Notes: generated by a model from the letters alone, not told the origin. A stretch of 64,000 nt of DNA from Desmonostoc vinosum HA7617-LM4 (GCA_019359515.1 JAHHHC010000002.1:310001-374000), one strand, 5' to 3'; positions 1 to 8,753 are shown, counted from the stretch's first letter. Made by a program: numbers and translations.

Positions 1-309
1 GTTGGTGATTTGGGATTCTTGCAGGCGTTCGTTAACATGACCGATAACACCCTGACAAGTGCTGCAATGAGTTAGTAGGGGCAAATTTAAATCTTCTGCT
101 AGAGCAATATTTCTGGCATTGACTGTATCTTCTAGTAGTTGGGAATCTTCCTTGAATGTGCCCGAACCACAGCAAGCCGCTTTTTTGAGTTCAATCAGTT
201 CGATACCTAATGCTTGCGTCAGTGCTTTGGTTGAGAGAGTTAACTCTCGGCAGGCTCCTTGAGCGACACAACCGGGGAAGTAAGCATATTTTAGTGTCTG
301 AGATAGCAT
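1..309 (-). CDS. HdrB-like heterodisulfide reductase subunit B family protein (partial, N-terminal part)
   Basis: An open frame runs from an ATG at 309 leftward off the window edge, giving 103 N-terminal residues. The start reads MLSQTLKYAYFPGCVAQGAC, followed by KKAACCGSGTF near residues 46-56 and THCSTCQGV near 83-91. This is the CCG cysteine-rich domain (Cx(n)CCG...CxxC) of HdrB-like proteins, which bind an unusual iron-sulfur cluster in methanogen heterodisulfide reductase. In cyanobacteria homologues are soluble and their redox partner is not established, so the name is only a family label. It is transcribed away from acpP, with a 239-bp shared upstream region that holds both promoters. 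Truncated only by the window edge; no sign of damage. Confidence 0.8.
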   Translation of the reverse strand, partial: MLSQTLKYAYFPGCVAQGACRELTLSTKALTQALGIELIELKKAACCGSGTFKEDSQLLEDTVNARNIALAEDLNLPLLTHCSTCQGVIGHVNERLQESQITN

Positions 310-548
310 AGAACTATATTTGGGTAGAGCGATCGCCCAAGACAATAACTGTTTGATCATCGCTTGTTAGTATCACTAACAAGGTAAGGGATATTGCTTG
401 AGACTTCATAAAAAAAATTTAGCAAGAATTGAAAAATACAGGCTTTCACGCAGTCTATGCGATCGCGCTTTCCGATAAGATGTATATGCTCAAAACAATA
501 TCCCCCGTCAAGAGCACAATCATAGCCACTGGTTAAGGACTTTTAACT

Positions 549-797
549 ATGAGCCAAGAAGATATTTTTGAAAGAGTCAAAGAAATTGTCATCGAGCAAC
601 TGGGCGTAGAAGATGAGAGTAAAGTGACACCAAAAGCCACTTTTATTGATGATTTAGGGGCTGACTCTCTAGATACTGTGGAGCTGGTAATGGCTTTAGA
701 AGAAGAATTTAATATCGAAATTCCTGATGAAGCCGCTGAAAAGATTTTATCAGTTCAGGATGTAGTAGACTACATCAACAATAAAGTTCCTGCATAG
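549..797 (+). CDS. acpP: Acyl carrier protein
   Basis: An 82-residue acidic protein, normal length for bacterial ACP. It carries growing acyl chains on a 4'-phosphopantetheine arm during type II fatty acid synthesis in the cytoplasm. The attachment site is Ser40 in the motif [20 protein letters not shown], the signature of the family. The start ATG follows the purine-rich stretch GGTTAAGGAC by a few bases. It lies upstream of fabF in the same direction, the usual acp-fabF pairing, although 502 bp separate them, so the two may have independent promoters or a long intercistronic leader. Identification is secure from the motif and length. Confidence 0.97.
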   Translation: MSQEDIFERVKEIVIEQLGVEDESKVTPKATFIDDLGADSLDTVELVMALEEEFNIEIPDEAAEKILSVQDVVDYINNKVPA

Positions 798-1299
798 GAT
801 AAAAGCTGAGCATTCATTGCCCAGCACTGTTTCGGTAAAATCTTGACTGAGAAATGGCGTGCGAGCGCCAATTCAATGCCAAGTATCTCAATGGGTTTCT
901 ATCGCACACTGAGCCAGTCCTAGAGGAAGATTGCCCAACCTCAGGAACTGGCAAACCCAAAGGGTGCTAGTTCAATGGTCACTTTAATACCCGTTGCTAC
1001 TATCGGGGAAACTATTTTCCAGATGATGATTGCCTTCAAGGGTATCTCATCCACGCCACTTCGAGTGGACATCTAGGTGAAAATTTCCAGCTTTCCATTC
1101 CAGCAAGTTTCTATTTGAGGTCTCAATCCTCCAACAAGAAACGTAATTGCAAACCGCGAATGGTTGCTGAGCGTAGTTGAAGCATTGCGAATTACGAATT
1201 GTTTAATCACCTGGATTGCGACTCACTAAAGTTCGCCTATCTGAACTCAGCACTGCTTATTGTTTTGCCTGCTGATTTTTCGCCACCTTTAATTAAATC
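798..1299 (+). other. 502-bp acpP-fabF spacer without a recognisable gene
   Basis: I see no open frame of useful length, no clear terminator directly after acpP and none of the dispersed repeats found elsewhere in the window. The last 100 bp is AT-rich before the fabF start and is the likely place for a fabF promoter or a processed leader. A small RNA cannot be excluded by eye. Confidence 0.4.
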
Positions 1300-2550
1300 A
1301 TGACAGACTTTAAACGTAAACGCGTTGTTGTAACTGGTGTTGGCGCGATTACACCTATTGGTAACACACCAACAGAATATTGGGAAGGATTGTTGAGTGG
1401 ACGTAATGGTATTGACTACATTACCTCATTTGATACGTCTCGCCATGATTGCCGGATGGCAGGAGAGGTGAAAAACTTCGATCCGCAAGACTATCTAGAG
1501 CGCAAAGAAATTAAGCGTATGGATCGGTTTTCCCAATTTGGGGTTTCGGCTGCAAAACAGGCTTTGTTGGATGCAAAATTAGTCATTAACGAACTAAACG
1601 CGGAACAGATAGGTGTAATTATTGGTTCTGGCATTGGGGGTATCAAAGTTTTAGAAGACCAGCAAACAATCTACCTCAACCGTGGCCCCGATCGCTGTAG
1701 CCCATTCATGATTCCAATGATGATCGCCAATATGGCAGCAGGGTTAACAGCGATTCACACTGGTGCTAAAGGCCCAAACTCCTGTTCTGTGACAGCTTGC
1801 GCTGCTGGTTCCAATGCCATAGGAGATGCTTTTCGTTTGGTTCAAGGGGGCTATGCTCAAGCGATGATTTGTGGAGGATGTGAGGCCACAATTACACCCT
1901 TGACATTGGCCGGTTTTGCTGCTTGTAAGGCTCTCTCTGTGCGTAATGATGATCCAACTCATGCCTGCCGTCCCTTTGACCGCGATCGCGATGGCTTTGT
2001 CATGGGCGAAGGTTCAGGGATTTTAATTATCGAAGAACTGCAACATGCCCTCAGTCGCGGCGCTCGCATTTATGCTGAAATGGTCGGCTATGGGATGACC
2101 TGTGACGCCTTCCATATGACCTCTCCAGTTCCTGGCGGTGAAGGCGCAGCTAGAGCTATTCAATTGGCATTAAAAGACGCAGAACTCACACCAGAGCTAG
2201 TGAGCTATATCAACGCCCATGGCACCAGTACCCCAGCGAATGACTCTAACGAAACCGCAGCGATTAAAAAAGCTTTGGGCGAACACGCTTATAAAACAGC
2301 AGTCAGTTCCACCAAATCGATGACAGGTCATTTGTTGGGTGGTTCTGGAGGTATCGAAGCAGTAGCCACGGTATTGGCGATCGCCAATGATCAAATTCCA
2401 CCAACAATCAATCTGGAAAACCCTGACCCAGAATGTGATTTAGATTACGTCGCTAACTCTAGCCGCGCGCAAAAAGTGGAGGTGGCATTATCTAATTCTT
2501 TTGGGTTCGGTGGTCACAATGTCACGCTAGCCTTTAAAAAGTACATCTAA
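1300..2550 (+). CDS. fabF: Beta-ketoacyl-ACP synthase II
   Basis: A 416-residue condensing enzyme that extends acyl-ACP with malonyl-ACP in fatty acid synthesis. The catalytic triad is visible: Cys167 in VTACAAGSNA, His307 in INAHGTSTPANDSNE and His344 in STKSMTGHLLGGSG, the Cys-His-His arrangement of KAS I/II. The N-terminal RVVVTGVGAITPIG and the C-terminal SNSFGFGGHN glycine-rich loop are also typical. Length matches FabF (about 412-416). The ATG at 1300 starts directly with the conserved N-terminus, so no other start is needed. It sits between acpP and tkt on the same strand. Confidence 0.97.
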   Translation: MTDFKRKRVVVTGVGAITPIGNTPTEYWEGLLSGRNGIDYITSFDTSRHDCRMAGEVKNFDPQDYLERKEIKRMDRFSQFGVSAAKQALLDAKLVINELNAEQIGVIIGSGIGGIKVLEDQQTIYLNRGPDRCSPFMIPMMIANMAAGLTAIHTGAKGPNSCSVTACAAGSNAIGDAFRLVQGGYAQAMICGGCEATITPLTLAGFAACKALSVRNDDPTHACRPFDRDRDGFVMGEGSGILIIEELQHALSRGARIYAEMVGYGMTCDAFHMTSPVPGGEGAARAIQLALKDAELTPELVSYINAHGTSTPANDSNETAAIKKALGEHAYKTAVSSTKSMTGHLLGGSGGIEAVATVLAIANDQIPPTINLENPDPECDLDYVANSSRAQKVEVALSNSFGFGGHNVTLAFKKYI

Positions 2551-2746
2551 ATAATTCCAATTTTGCTGCTGGTCTGCTTTTTGGAGATGATGCCATCAAA
2601 AGTATCATATATATCATTCCGCTCACAGCTCAGCGTTCAGCATGACCAAATTGTCAGCTTAATTAATTACCAGAAACTCAGAAGATCCCGCTTGTCCATC
2701 GACATTCGGGAATGGGATGATGAGGATACTGTGGAAAATTTTAATG

Positions 2747-2796
2747 AGTGATCAGTTATCAAGCTTATAAGAACTGTTAATTGATAACGGATCACT
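2747..2796. repeat. Inverted repeat between fabF and tkt
   Basis: Arms AGTGATCAGTTATCAA (2747-2762) and TTGATAACGGATCACT (2781-2796) pair over 16 bp with one mismatch around an 18-nt loop. There is no T-run after it on either strand, so it is not a standard intrinsic terminator. It may shape the fabF-tkt transcript or be a remnant of a small palindromic element. Confidence 0.7.
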
Positions 2797-2856
2797 GTTA
2801 AACCCCCAGTAAGAGAAGCTAAAAGAGTGCTAACCCGTCGTTAACAACAAGAGATT

Positions 2857-4869
2857 ATGGCTGTTGCAACCCAATCCCTAGAAGAACTTTGTATTAACTC
2901 GATCCGCTTCTTGGCTATTGACGCTGTAGAAAAGGCAAAATCGGGACACCCAGGACTGCCGATGGGCGCGGCTCCGATGGCTTTCGTAATTTGGGATCGC
3001 TTTATGCGGTATAACCCCAAAAATCCTAAGTGGTTTAACCGCGATCGCTTTATCTTATCTGCTGGGCACGGTTCCATGTTGCAGTATGCCCTGCTCTACC
3101 TAGCTGGTTACGACAGCGTTACCATCGAGGATATTAAACAATTCCGTCAGTGGGAATCCAAAACCCCCGGACACCCAGAAAACTTCATGACTGCTGGTGT
3201 AGAAGTGACTACCGGCCCCTTGGGACAAGGTATTGCCAATGCAGTCGGTTTAGCGATCGCTGAAGCTCACCTCGCTGCCAAGTTCAACAAACCCGATGCC
3301 AAAATTGTTGACCACTACACCTACGTAATTCTAGGTGATGGTTGTAACATGGAAGGTGTTTCCGGTGAAGCCAGTTCTTTCGCAGGACACCAAGGATTGG
3401 GTAAGCTCATCGCTCTGTACGACGACAACCACATCTCTATTGATGGTTCTACAGATGTAGCATTCACCGAAGACGTTTCCAAGCGATTTGAAGCATACGG
3501 CTGGCATGTGTTGCACGTCAAAGAAGGTAATACCGATTTAGATGCCATTGCTAAGGCAATTGAAGAGGCAAAATCTGTCACCGACAAGCCTTCGATGATT
3601 AAGGTCACAACCACCATCGGTTATGGTTCTCCCAACAAAGCCAACACCGCAGGTGTTCACGGTGCAGCGCTAGGTACTGATGAAGTCAAATTGACCCGCA
3701 GCAACTTGGGTTGGGAGTACGAACCTTTTGTAGTGCCCCAAGATGCTGTCAACCACATGCGGAAAGCTGTTGAACGCGGCGCAGGTTACGAAGCAGAATG
3801 GAATAAAGCCTTTGACGCTTACAAAGCCAAATATCCCCAAGAAGCAGCTGAGTTTGAGCGTTACATTAGCGGCAAACTACCCGATGGTTGGGATCAAGTA
3901 CTACCTACCTACACCGCCGAAGACAAAGCACTACCCACCCGCAAACACTCAGAAACCTGTCTCAACAAACTAGCGGCAGTTTTACCTGAGCTAATTGGTG
4001 GTTCAGCTGACTTGACCCACTCTAACCTCACTGAAATCAAAGGTAAGGGTGAATTCCAGAAAGGGCAATATCAAAATCCCAACATCCACTTTGGTGTGCG
4101 AGAGCATGGTATGGGTGCAATCTGTAACGGTATCGCACTGCATGGTTCAGGCTTAATTCCCTACGGTGCTACTTTCTTGATTTTCACAGATTACATGCGT
4201 GCTGCCATCCGCTTATCTGCTCTGTCTCAAGCTGGTTCGATTTGGGTAATGACCCACGACTCGATTGGACAAGGCGAAGACGGCCCAACACACCAACCCA
4301 TCGAAACCTTAGCATCCCTGCGAGCCATTCCTAAATTAACAGTAATTCGTCCCGCAGATGGCAATGAAGCATCTGGGGCTTACAAAGTGGCTATTGAAAG
4401 GGCAAAACAAAACGCTCCGACTTTGTTGGCCTTCACCCGTCAAAATGTTCCTAACTTGGCAGGTACATCGATTGAGGGTGTAACCAAGGGCGGATACACA
4501 GTGGTAGATAGCGAAGGTACGCCAGAGTTAATCATCATTGGTACTGGTTCCGAGTTGAACCTCGCTGTCACCGCCGCCGAGAAACTCACCGCTGAGGGTA
4601 AAAAAGTTCGTGTTGTCTCGTTACCTGCGTGGGATTTATTTGAAGCGCAGGATGCAGCTTACAGAGAGTCTGTTCTACCTAAAGCTGTCACCAAGCGTTT
4701 GGCTGTAGAAGCTGGTACTAGTTTTGGTTGGCATAAGTATGTGGGTACTGAGGGCGATACTGTAACTATTGACCGCTTTGGTGCTTCGGCTCCTGGTGGT
4801 GTCTGTCTGGAGAAATTTGGTTTTAGCGTTGATAATGTGTTAGCTAAAGCCAAAGCTTTGTTGGGTTAA
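2857..4869 (+). CDS. tkt: Transketolase
   Basis: A 670-residue thiamine-diphosphate enzyme that moves two-carbon ketol units between sugar phosphates in the Calvin cycle and pentose phosphate pathway. The N-terminal [18 protein letters not shown] includes the substrate-binding His31. The ThDP/metal motif is [12 protein letters not shown] (160-171) with Asn191 in DDNHIS. The pyrimidine-binding half shows [13 protein letters not shown], and [17 protein letters not shown] follows. Length is normal. The ATG at 2857 is preceded by AAGAG. A hairpin plus T-run follows the stop at 4902-4929, so this is the end of the acpP-fabF-tkt stretch. Confidence 0.97.
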   Translation: MAVATQSLEELCINSIRFLAIDAVEKAKSGHPGLPMGAAPMAFVIWDRFMRYNPKNPKWFNRDRFILSAGHGSMLQYALLYLAGYDSVTIEDIKQFRQWESKTPGHPENFMTAGVEVTTGPLGQGIANAVGLAIAEAHLAAKFNKPDAKIVDHYTYVILGDGCNMEGVSGEASSFAGHQGLGKLIALYDDNHISIDGSTDVAFTEDVSKRFEAYGWHVLHVKEGNTDLDAIAKAIEEAKSVTDKPSMIKVTTTIGYGSPNKANTAGVHGAALGTDEVKLTRSNLGWEYEPFVVPQDAVNHMRKAVERGAGYEAEWNKAFDAYKAKYPQEAAEFERYISGKLPDGWDQVLPTYTAEDKALPTRKHSETCLNKLAAVLPELIGGSADLTHSNLTEIKGKGEFQKGQYQNPNIHFGVREHGMGAICNGIALHGSGLIPYGATFLIFTDYMRAAIRLSALSQAGSIWVMTHDSIGQGEDGPTHQPIETLASLRAIPKLTVIRPADGNEASGAYKVAIERAKQNAPTLLAFTRQNVPNLAGTSIEGVTKGGYTVVDSEGTPELIIIGTGSELNLAVTAAEKLTAEGKKVRVVSLPAWDLFEAQDAAYRESVLPKAVTKRLAVEAGTSFGWHKYVGTEGDTVTIDRFGASAPGGVCLEKFGFSVDNVLAKAKALLG

Positions 4870-4901
4870 TAGCAACAGAATATTCTCTTAAATTAATTGT
4901 A

Positions 4902-4929
4902 GGGTAGGTGTTTTGCCTGCCCTTTTTTT
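4902..4929 (+). terminator. Intrinsic terminator of tkt
   Basis: GGGTAGG (4902-4908) pairs with CCTGCCC (4916-4922) with one G-T pair, loop TGTTTTG, followed directly by seven T residues. It lies 33 bp after the tkt stop codon. Confidence 0.85.
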
Positions 4930-4988
4930 GTTTTTAAACGCAGAGGATAATTGTTTATAATTGAGGTAATTAGTTGGTGGAGGAAATT

Positions 4989-5383
4989 ATGCAGGAAGTT
5001 ACTAATTATCATCAAGAACTGAGTAAGCTAAAAAACATCTAAATTACATAATCAAATTAAATAAAACTCTTGTGGGGTGGGCATCTTGCCCGCCCTAATT
5101 ATGCAAGTTATATGTGGAACAGCTTAACCGTATATCTCCAGTAGTTGAAAAGTTAATTAAGGGTAATAGTTTATATCAGGTCAAGTTAAACCAACGAGAA
5201 ATGATAAAAATGTTGGTAGAATTATTTGGGCAGTTTTCACCTGAAGAAATGAGAGCGATTCATGATGATGATTTCATACGCAGAATTGATAAGATTCTTG
5301 TACTAGAAGCTGTGTCAGGTAAATTAAATGATTTAACGCCGGAGCAAATTAAAATGTACGATGAAGCAGTAAAACGAAGATAA
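4989..5383 (+). pseudogene. Antitoxin-like gene, copy 1, split by a 101-bp insertion
   Basis: Copy 1 of the antitoxin encoded intact at 5565-5858. Its original start is the ATG at 4989, giving MQEVTNYHQE, which matches the intact MQKNSSYNQE. The frame then hits a stop at 5040-5042. The remainder, from GTG 5114 (89 residues, beginning after EQ with LNRISPVVEKL), matches the intact copy to the last residue. Removing the 101 bases between the two GAAC repeats (5016-5019 and 5117-5120) restores one continuous frame reading YHQEQLNRISP, equal to YNQEFFNRISP in copy 2. The insertion is not a multiple of three, so it is a frameshift. A shortened protein could still start at GTG 5114, but it would lack the N-terminal dozen residues. 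Confidence 0.75.
5020..5120. mobile_element. 101-bp palindromic insertion in antitoxin copy 1
   Basis: The inserted unit, with one copy of its 4-bp flank GAAC, is exactly 101 bp. It contains the core GTGGGGTGGGCATCTTGCCC (5071-5090) completed by GCCC, which folds as a G/C hairpin. Imperfect outer arms lie at 5041-5052 and 5098-5109 (10 of 12 paired). The same core sits at 15335-15354 in another palindromic unit. The GAAC direct repeat fits a target-site duplication, though 4 bp could arise by chance. No transposase is encoded, as expected for a non-autonomous element. Confidence 0.65.
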
Positions 5384-5388
5384 ACAAC

Positions 5389-5460
5389 GTGACTTATTTA
5401 TTAGATACAAATATTGTTAGCTACATTTTGAGGAGAAACTGGGCTATAACAGAATCTTGA
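5389..5460 (+). pseudogene. VapC-like PIN toxin, copy 1, internal in-frame deletion
   Basis: GTG at 5389 opens a 23-codon frame whose product keeps the first 17 residues of the intact toxin (MTYLLDTNIVSYILRRN versus ...ILKKN) joined directly to its last six residues (WAITES versus WAVTES). Residues 18-130 are gone, that is 113 codons or 339 bp, and the frame is preserved. The intact copy carries AAAAT at both edges of the lost segment (codons 16-17 and 129-130), which suggests a microhomology deletion. Only Asp6 of the four PIN acidic residues remains, so it cannot be an active nuclease. Confidence 0.85.
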
Positions 5461-5564
5461 GTTTGGTACAGTACTGCTCGTACTTTTGCCAACAAAGGGT
5501 CAGTGGAATATAACTCAATTGACCTGTTAGAATAGGTATGTAATATATAATATGGCAATAAATT

Positions 5565-5858
5565 ATGCAAAAAAATTCTAGCTACAATCAAGAATTTTTT
5601 AATCGCATCTCACCAATAGTGGAAAACCTATTTAATAAAAATAGTTTATATTTAGTGAAATTAAATAAACGGGAGATGATTGAAATGCTAGTAACTCTAT
5701 TTGAAAGATTTTCTCCTGAAGAAATACGAGCAATTAAAGATGATGACTTAACAGATAGAATTGATAGTATTTTAATTTTAGAGGCTATTTCTGGCACGTT
5801 AAATGATTTGACCCCAGAACAAATAAAAATGTACGATGAAGCAGTAAAACGAAAATAA
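5565..5858 (+). CDS. Antitoxin-like protein partner of a PIN toxin, copy 2 (intact)
   Basis: A 97-residue protein with no named domain that I recognise. It is helical in character, with KREMIEMLVTLFERFSPEEIRAI in the middle and LNDLTPEQIKMYDEAVKRK at the end. Its stop codon is 5 bp before the GTG of the PIN toxin, the tight antitoxin-toxin spacing of VapBC modules, and the same pair is repeated just upstream. The role as antitoxin is inferred from this arrangement, not from a DNA-binding fold that I can see. The ATG at 5565 follows a TATAAT-like stretch at about 5547-5555, so a promoter directly in front is likely. Confidence 0.7.
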   Translation: MQKNSSYNQEFFNRISPIVENLFNKNSLYLVKLNKREMIEMLVTLFERFSPEEIRAIKDDDLTDRIDSILILEAISGTLNDLTPEQIKMYDEAVKRK

Positions 5859-5863
5859 ATAAG

Positions 5864-6274
5864 GTGACCTATTTACTAGATACAAATATTGTTAGTTACA
5901 TTCTAAAGAAAAATGCAACTGTGGAAAATAAACTACAGGATGCTAAGATTGCAGGACAAAAAGTGTTTATCAGTTGTATAACTTATTATGAGGTTAAAAG
6001 AGGGCTTTTATATGCAAATGCTACGAGTCAGTTAGTAGAATTTAATCAGTTTTATGGAAAATATCAAGTTATATTTTTGGATGATATAGAAATTATTGAA
6101 CAAGCCTGCCAAATCTATGTAGATTTAAAGGGCAGAGGTTTTACTATTCAAGAACAAGATATATTGATAGCTGCAACTGCGATCGCACGCAGTTTAATTT
6201 TAGTTTCCAATGATTCTGATTTATTAAGAATTGAGGGGATTAATCTAGAAAATTGGGCAGTAACAGAATCTTGA
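5864..6274 (+). CDS. vapC: PIN-domain ribonuclease toxin, VapC type
   Basis: A 136-residue PIN-domain protein. PIN toxins cut RNA with a metal bound by four acidic residues, and all four are visible: Asp6 (LLDTNIVS), Glu43 (TYYEVKRGLL), Asp99 (IQEQDILIAATA) and Asp117 (SNDSDLLRI). Length and motif order match VapC. Translation starts at GTG 5864, five bases after the antitoxin stop; the decayed copy upstream also begins with GTG at the matching place, which supports this start. The module is likely autoregulated by its antitoxin. Nothing suggests damage in this copy. Confidence 0.88.
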   Translation: MTYLLDTNIVSYILKKNATVENKLQDAKIAGQKVFISCITYYEVKRGLLYANATSQLVEFNQFYGKYQVIFLDDIEIIEQACQIYVDLKGRGFTIQEQDILIAATAIARSLILVSNDSDLLRIEGINLENWAVTES

Positions 6275-6339
6275 AATAGCAAGGGATTAGTTAAATAATG
6301 CCATATTACTTATTAACACCCCAAATCTAGGAGGTTCCC

Positions 6340-6755
6340 ATGACCTCAGCACAAACACCGCTAGGCGTTGAATCAAGCCTGACCATACGCAGCTACCAGA
6401 ATCTGACGGCAATTTCGTGAAAAACCTCCAAGAACATCCCCAAAGCGTATTGCTAACAGATTCTATTGAGCCAATTTTGCAGAAGTTGCATCCTGATGCA
6501 CAGTATTGCATCGGTCAATATGAACTAATGCCTGCTAATGAACGCGGACATTATCCTATAGAACCAATGGATGTAGAGTTGGGGATTTGGCAAGGTCTCT
6601 ATCAAAATTTAGAATTACCCTGGTTGCGGTGGTGGGATAAGCAGGGTAATTTGCTGGTGACAGGTTGGGAACAGTCACAAATACTGGAAGCGCGATCGCA
6701 ACGCTTGGCTGCTAAGCTGAAAGAATTAGGCGTTAATCCAGAGGAATTGGGATAA
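6340..6755 (+). pseudogene. Uma2-family (DUF820) protein, frameshifted and internally deleted
   Basis: A strong Shine-Dalgarno (AGGAGG, 6329-6334) precedes ATG 6340, whose frame gives MTSAQTPLGV and stops at 6418-6420. From about 6372 another frame continues with PDHTQLPESDGNFVKN and runs to 6755. From my knowledge of cyanobacterial Uma2 proteins, the start MTSAQTPL, the PDHTQLPESDG segment, the middle LHPDAQYCIGQ and the end ELGIWQG...WLRWWDKQGNLL belong to one protein in which about 100 residues lie between YCIGQ and the C-terminal part. Here that central nuclease-fold segment is missing. So there is one frameshift plus one internal deletion. A GTG at 6417 could yield a 112-residue fragment, probably without function. 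Confidence 0.7.
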
Positions 6756-6770
6756 TGCCCAAAACAGCAC

Positions 6771-8444
6771 TCAGGAAACAGCACTACTGAAGATATATTG
6801 CGAGTTAATTGCTGCTACACGACCAGCATCCACTAAAGCTTGATACACCATTGCCGTCACCTCTGCGCGCGTAGCATCGCGGGTAGGGTTGAGTTGCTTG
6901 AGGTTTGGGTAATTGACAATCATTTGTTTTTTGATAGCTTTTGCTACCTCGTCTTTGGCATAGTCAGGAATTTTTGCTTGGTCATCAAAAGCTTTAACGC
7001 TGGTTGTACCATCAGCAGTTAATCCTAGTCCATTGACTAAAGAAACAATAACTTGTACACGCTGGATATTTTGGTTGGGGTGGAAGGTATTATCTGGATA
7101 ACCAGAAAGAAATAAACCTTGGTATGCTTGCTGAATGACTTTGGATGCCCAAAAATCGGCCGGCACATCTTTAAATTTAATCGCAGCACGGTTTGGTAAT
7201 GGGTTGAAAGCTTTCACTACTAAAGCTGCATACTGTGCCCGTGTCATTGTAGCATCGGGTTTAAAGGTGCGATCGCGAAAACCTTGAACTATTCCCTGTT
7301 TATATAATTCTTGAATAAATGCAGCTGCCCAATGATTACTAATATCGGTCAAGTCGATATTGCTGGGAGTAACTACAGGTGTGGGCGTGACTACAGGTGT
7401 GGGTGTGGCGATGGGTGCAGGTGTAACTACAGGTGTGGGTGTGGCGATGGGTACAGGTGTGACTACAGGTGTGGGTGCAGGCGTAGCGACAGGTATTGTA
7501 GCAACAGGTACAGGCGTAGCGACAGGTGTTGTAGCAACAGGCACAGGCGTAGCAACAGGTGTGGGTGTGGAGACTGGACTACCTGCAAACTCTACATTCC
7601 CAGTTACTTTACTAGGATCAATTTGATTTCCTACAGAAATTAGCTTATTGGAACTGGCATTTTGCAAATCGAATTTCCCATTATTGCGGAGAATGTTGCC
7701 TCCTGGGTTGGTGGTATTCCCAAGGTCGGGTAAAGCAGTTGCAATGATAGTTAAACCATCGTCGGTATTATTTTCACTCAGATTATTACGCAATATTGGA
7801 CGGGCAGTTCCAGAGATGACTATGCCAGAACGATTATTGTAAATCTTGTTGTCTAGAAGTTTGGGTGATGCTGTATCACTAATGGCGATGCCATAGCCAG
7901 TTTTAGAGAACACATTACCTTGAATTTTACCTTGAGAATTTTTGGCGATCGCTACACCATTAGCAGCATTCTCGGTAAACACATTACCTACAATTACTGG
8001 ATCAGCGTCACCTGTAGCAAGTATTCCCTCTCGCTTACATTTGGTAAAAGTACAATTAGCAATAGTCGGGGCTGTTGATTCTACCCAGACAGCACTACCA
8101 CGGCTTGCTGGATTTGTGACAGTCACTCCCCGGAGTTCGGCACTAGTTAATAGTAAGAAAGTAATGTTTTGACCAGCAAAAGTGCGACTGAGGTAATTAC
8201 CACTTCCTTCAATCAAAATGCTACTACCTTTGCTAGCTTCGTTACCTACAACTGTGACTCCAGATGGAACAGTTAAGGGGAAAACTTCACCATTAGCAGC
8301 ATTATAATTACCATCTGCTAGTTGAATTTTAGTAGCGAGTGTAGCCACTTTCAAAGCTTGCGTAATCGTCTTAAATGGGGCTTCTAGGCTACCAGAATTA
8401 GTATCAACACCTGTAACTGGATTTACGTAAAGAGTTTGAGTCAT
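6771..8444 (-). CDS. DUF1565/beta-helix protein with three SLH domains
   Basis: A 557-residue protein. Residues 1-270 are a DUF1565-type parallel beta-helix (YVNPVTGVDTNSGS, then many N-x-I/V-x-G-N rungs such as NCTFTKCKREGI and DNKIYNNRSGIVISG). Residues about 290-362 are a Pro-Val-Ala-Thr repeat linker (units like PVATPVPVAT). Residues about 365-535 hold three S-layer homology domains (DISNHWAAAFIQELYKQGIV; FKDVPADFWASKVIQQAY; FDDQAKIPDYAKDEV), which bind cell-wall polymers or outer-envelope partners. No N-terminal signal peptide is visible, which is odd for a surface protein. Function is likely in the envelope; no enzymatic residues stand out. Confidence 0.85.
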   Translation of the reverse strand: MTQTLYVNPVTGVDTNSGSLEAPFKTITQALKVATLATKIQLADGNYNAANGEVFPLTVPSGVTVVGNEASKGSSILIEGSGNYLSRTFAGQNITFLLLTSAELRGVTVTNPASRGSAVWVESTAPTIANCTFTKCKREGILATGDADPVIVGNVFTENAANGVAIAKNSQGKIQGNVFSKTGYGIAISDTASPKLLDNKIYNNRSGIVISGTARPILRNNLSENNTDDGLTIIATALPDLGNTTNPGGNILRNNGKFDLQNASSNKLISVGNQIDPSKVTGNVEFAGSPVSTPTPVATPVPVATTPVATPVPVATIPVATPAPTPVVTPVPIATPTPVVTPAPIATPTPVVTPTPVVTPSNIDLTDISNHWAAAFIQELYKQGIVQGFRDRTFKPDATMTRAQYAALVVKAFNPLPNRAAIKFKDVPADFWASKVIQQAYQGLFLSGYPDNTFHPNQNIQRVQVIVSLVNGLGLTADGTTSVKAFDDQAKIPDYAKDEVAKAIKKQMIVNYPNLKQLNPTRDATRAEVTAMVYQALVDAGRVAAINSQYIFSSAVS

Positions 8445-8455
8445 ATCTTCAAAAT

Positions 8456-8490
8456 AGGGAGTGGGGAGTAGGGAGTGGGGAGTAGGGGGA
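8456..8490. repeat. Heptamer repeat tract (GGGGAGT/GGGAGTA type)
   Basis: A short array of degenerate 7-mers of the form GGGAGTG/GGGAGTA directly upstream of the SLH gene. Such heptamer tracts recur in the window at 17580-17627, 17754-17787, 18027-18062, 38294-38425, 45186-45237, 48403-48535 and 55262-55348. Confidence 0.85.
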
Positions 8491-8612
8491 AGATTTATAT
8501 TTCATCACTCGCTGTGTTATTTATAACATGAGCGTTTGATTTGAAAATGGGAATTACGAATTATTTGGTCACTGAGCGAAGTCGAAGTGATCCCCTCATC
8601 CCCCTCTTTCAA

Positions 8613-8732
8613 GGGTAGGTTTTTCATATTCAGTCTGAAAAAACCTATTTTTTCGTTCCGAAATCTTTCTCCGCGTCCCTGTGTCACCGCGTAAGCGCGT
8701 CAACCAAAACGCGAAATCTAAAAAACCTACCC
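8613..8732. mobile_element. MITE-like element, family A, copy 1
   Basis: A 120-bp unit bounded by inverted ends GGGTAGGTTTTT and AAAAACCTACCC. The interior has TTTCGTTCCGAAATCTTTCT and CAAAACGCGAAATC, both shared with the copies at 17794-18016, 48685-48812 and 55389-55507. Flanks are also shared (TTTCAA on one side, ATAAGAG on the other). It encodes nothing. Confidence 0.85.
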
Positions 8733-8753
8733 ATAAGAGCTCATCCCCCTACC

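Noticed and set aside
2563-2751. 62-codon open frame after fabF
   Set aside because: No ribosome site, no recognisable protein pattern, and it ends in the inverted repeat; most likely chance.
7311-7643. Plus-strand open frames with Gly/Val or Cys/Arg repeats
   Set aside because: They are antisense shadows of the Pro-Val-Ala-Thr linker of the SLH protein.
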